NCBI GenBank assembly: GCA_963813195.1
Contig: CAWEYC010000042.1
Location: 26,559-90,558, forward strand
Reading direction: 5' to 3'
Source of the DNA: Roseiarcus sp963813195
Lineage (GTDB): Bacteria > Pseudomonadota > Alphaproteobacteria > Rhizobiales > Beijerinckiaceae
Length of the DNA: 64,000 nucleotides
The notes below the pieces were generated by a model, which worked only from the letters and a program-made list of their open reading frames with translations, searched no databases and was not told where the DNA came from. The translations under genes were made by a program, and so were the position numbers. Of the stretch, positions 62,459 to 64,000 are shown one piece after another (position 1 is the first letter of the stretch; every line of letters starts with the position of its first letter).

Positions 62459-63718
62459 CTATGGCGTCTGCGGCTTATCTGCCTCGGCGCGCGATGCGTT
62501 GCCGCCGGTCTTCTTTGTCGGCGAAGGCGATTCCGGAGCAGGGGATTTCCGTGGCTCCGGCGGCGCGGCGATCTTGATCCTGGCGCCGTCGTTCAGGCGG
62601 TCCGTCCCTTCGGTAACGACGGAGTCGCCGACATTGAGGCCGCTGGCGATGACGGTATTCTTGCCGTCGCTCGGGCCTAGCGTCACCTTGTGCACCGAAA
62701 CCGTATCGTTTTTGTCGACGAGATAGACGTAATCGCCCGGCGCCCCGCTCAGCACGGCCGACGTCGGCACCAGCACGACCTGGCGCAACGTGTCCACGAG
62801 CAATTGAATATTGACGAACTCGTTCGGCGATAGCGCCTCGTCGTCGTTGGGAAACATTGCACGCAGCGTCACAGTGCCGGTGCTCAAGGTCATCTGATTG
62901 TTGATGGCATAGAGCGTCCCGGTCGCAAGCTTCCCGCTGTCGTCGCTGGCATAGGCGGTCACCGACAATTTCACGCCTGCCGTGCGGAAGCGCTTCTCCA
63001 CTTTGGCGAGATCGTTCTGGGCAACCGTGAACTCGACCGTCGTCGGCTTGATGGTCGTGATGATGGCAAGTCCAGTACTCGATGAGCCAGTGATGTAGTT
63101 GCCGGGATCGACGAGACGCAGGCCGACGCGCCCCGCGACCGGCGAAGTTATGCGGCAGTAGGCGAGGTTGAGCTTCGCGGTCTCGAGCGCTGCCTGGTCG
63201 AGCTTCACGGTGCCCTCGTCCTGACGGACGACGTAGGCCTGGTCGTCGGCCTGCTGACGCGCGACGAAGTCTTCGGTAAGGAGCTTCTCGTAACGCCCGA
63301 GGTCCATCTTTGCCTCGTCGAGCAAGCCTTGATCGCGCTGGAGCGTCCCGGTGGCCTGGTCGAGCGCCGCCTGGTACGGGCGGGGATCGATCTGAGCCAG
63401 CAATTGGTCCTTCTCCACGTCTTGCCCTTCCGTGAAGGGCACTTCGGTCAGATAGCCGCTTACGGCCTGGTTCGGCATGACGGTGATCGTGGCGGTCGGC
63501 GTGACGGTGCCCAGTTCGTTCAGGATGACCGGCATGTCGCCACGCGCTGCCTGCGCGACCGTGACGACTTGCGCCGCGACGGCTCTCGCGTGCGGCTTCT
63601 GTGCGAATACGTGCCAGACTATGAAGCCGATCAGGATCAACGCCACCGGGACTACGATCCAGAGCAGACCTCGACTGCGCGCAGGCTCGCCCGTTTGTGG
63701 GTTCGCAATTGCACTCAT
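62459..63718 (-). CDS. RND efflux periplasmic adaptor subunit (MdtA-like)
   Basis: A 419-residue adaptor. A membrane anchor lies at about 17-37 (LLWIVVPVALILIGFIVWHVF). Then come the biotinyl-lipoyl half-motifs (GTVTPTATITVMPNQAVSGYL, CRITSPVAGRVGLRLVDPGNYI), a helical hairpin and the beta-barrel (VEFTVAQNDLAKVEKRF). The C-terminus is Pro/Ser/Lys-rich. It bridges the pumps to an outer-membrane channel, which is not encoded here. First gene of the operon. Confidence 0.94.
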   Translation of the reverse strand: MSAIANPQTGEPARSRGLLWIVVPVALILIGFIVWHVFAQKPHARAVAAQVVTVAQAARGDMPVILNELGTVTPTATITVMPNQAVSGYLTEVPFTEGQDVEKDQLLAQIDPRPYQAALDQATGTLQRDQGLLDEAKMDLGRYEKLLTEDFVARQQADDQAYVVRQDEGTVKLDQAALETAKLNLAYCRITSPVAGRVGLRLVDPGNYITGSSSTGLAIITTIKPTTVEFTVAQNDLAKVEKRFRTAGVKLSVTAYASDDSGKLATGTLYAINNQMTLSTGTVTLRAMFPNDDEALSPNEFVNIQLLVDTLRQVVLVPTSAVLSGAPGDYVYLVDKNDTVSVHKVTLGPSDGKNTVIASGLNVGDSVVTEGTDRLNDGARIKIAAPPEPRKSPAPESPSPTKKTGGNASRAEADKPQTP

Positions 63719-64000
63719 GCCATTAGCCTGCCCGACAAAGCGATATCAGTTCTCAAGCTCGAGCCCGGCCACGATTGGCCGGCCAAAATAGGCCGACGAC
63801 GACGCGAACCGTAGGGCAGGTCAGGGGCCAGCGGCAAGATCGCTTCCGTTCCGGGCGCTCGGTATCTCCCTCTATTTAAATCACTTTTCTGAGAGCCGAC
63901 CCAGAAAATCGCTGAGTTTGGAGAAACGGTTGTGATTATGGAAAGGTCAAAGCGCCGGGAGCGCCGCGGAGGTCGCGCTTTAAGCTTCCTGAGTGTGACC
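63719..64000. other. upstream region of the RND operon, right edge
   Basis: About 280 bases that should hold the RND promoter. An ATG at 63938 opens a short Arg-rich frame running off the window, preceded by GGAGAA about 13 bases upstream; too short to call a gene. No clear palindrome for a local regulator was recognised. Confidence 0.35.

Noticed and set aside
63938..64000. Possible gene start at the right edge (MERSKRRERR)
   Set aside because: Only 21 codons visible and the ribosome binding site is too far away; cannot be judged.

Overview
GC-rich, gene-dense bacterial chromosome. The gene content points to an alphaproteobacterium, most likely Hyphomicrobiales (Rhizobiales): a GapR/DUF2312 protein, a Tat-exported high-potential iron-sulfur protein, a three-function kinase/ATPase/histidine kinase, many CUT2-type sugar ABC transporters and a molybdenum hydroxylase operon. 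The order and genus are inferred; there is no rRNA, tRNA or other marker in the window.

Layout. 1-2.6 kb: tail of a short-chain dehydrogenase (SDR), several small hypothetical genes, a DUF6165 gene and an XRE regulator. 2.6-11.1 kb: respiration and stress block: an FMN reductase, a cytochrome bd (cyanide-insensitive type) operon with three small accessory subunits behind an FNR-like box, a triple-BON protein, a frameshifted phosphotransferase/ATPase gene, a VIT/CCC1 transporter and a HiPIP. 11.1-13.6 kb: gene-poor, degenerate DNA, followed by two small basic DNA-binding proteins (SANT/Myb-like and HU). 14.4-24.7 kb: a coherent catabolic locus: GntR regulator divergent from a sugar ABC transporter (binding protein, double ATPase, two permeases fused in one chain), then SDR, a hydroxyacid dehydrogenase of the gulonate/carnitine type, a beta-keto acid cleavage enzyme (BKACE) and two SMP-30 lactonases. 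24.7-27.9 kb: second sugar ABC transporter. 28.1-29.7 kb: GapR-like, HIT and a GntR/FadR regulator. 29.8-37.2 kb: SDRs around a third sugar ABC operon that carries a nitrilase. 37.6-47.4 kb: peroxiredoxin plus zinc-ribbon nucleotide cyclase/ATPase/TPR protein, divergent from an 1864-residue kinase/ATPase/GAF/PAS/histidine kinase. 47.5-55.7 kb: a seven-gene operon joining an NMT1-type ABC importer to a three-subunit molybdenum hydroxylase whose FeS subunit is fused to a CoxG domain. 56.0-63.7 kb: a tripartite-type RND efflux operon with two different pumps and one adaptor.

How it works together. The window is dominated by uptake plus first-step oxidation of small organic molecules: three CUT2 sugar importers each beside dehydrogenases or hydrolases, and one aromatic/heterocycle-like importer beside a Mo hydroxylase. 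The most interesting candidate for an undescribed pathway is the 14.4-24.7 kb locus, where sugar import, lactone hydrolysis, oxidation and a CoA-dependent beta-keto acid cleavage could form a route from aldoses or sugar acids to acyl-CoA. The most interesting signalling candidate is the divergent pair of giant ATPase-containing sensors at 38.3-47.4 kb. No CRISPR array, intact transposase, phage or tRNA was found.
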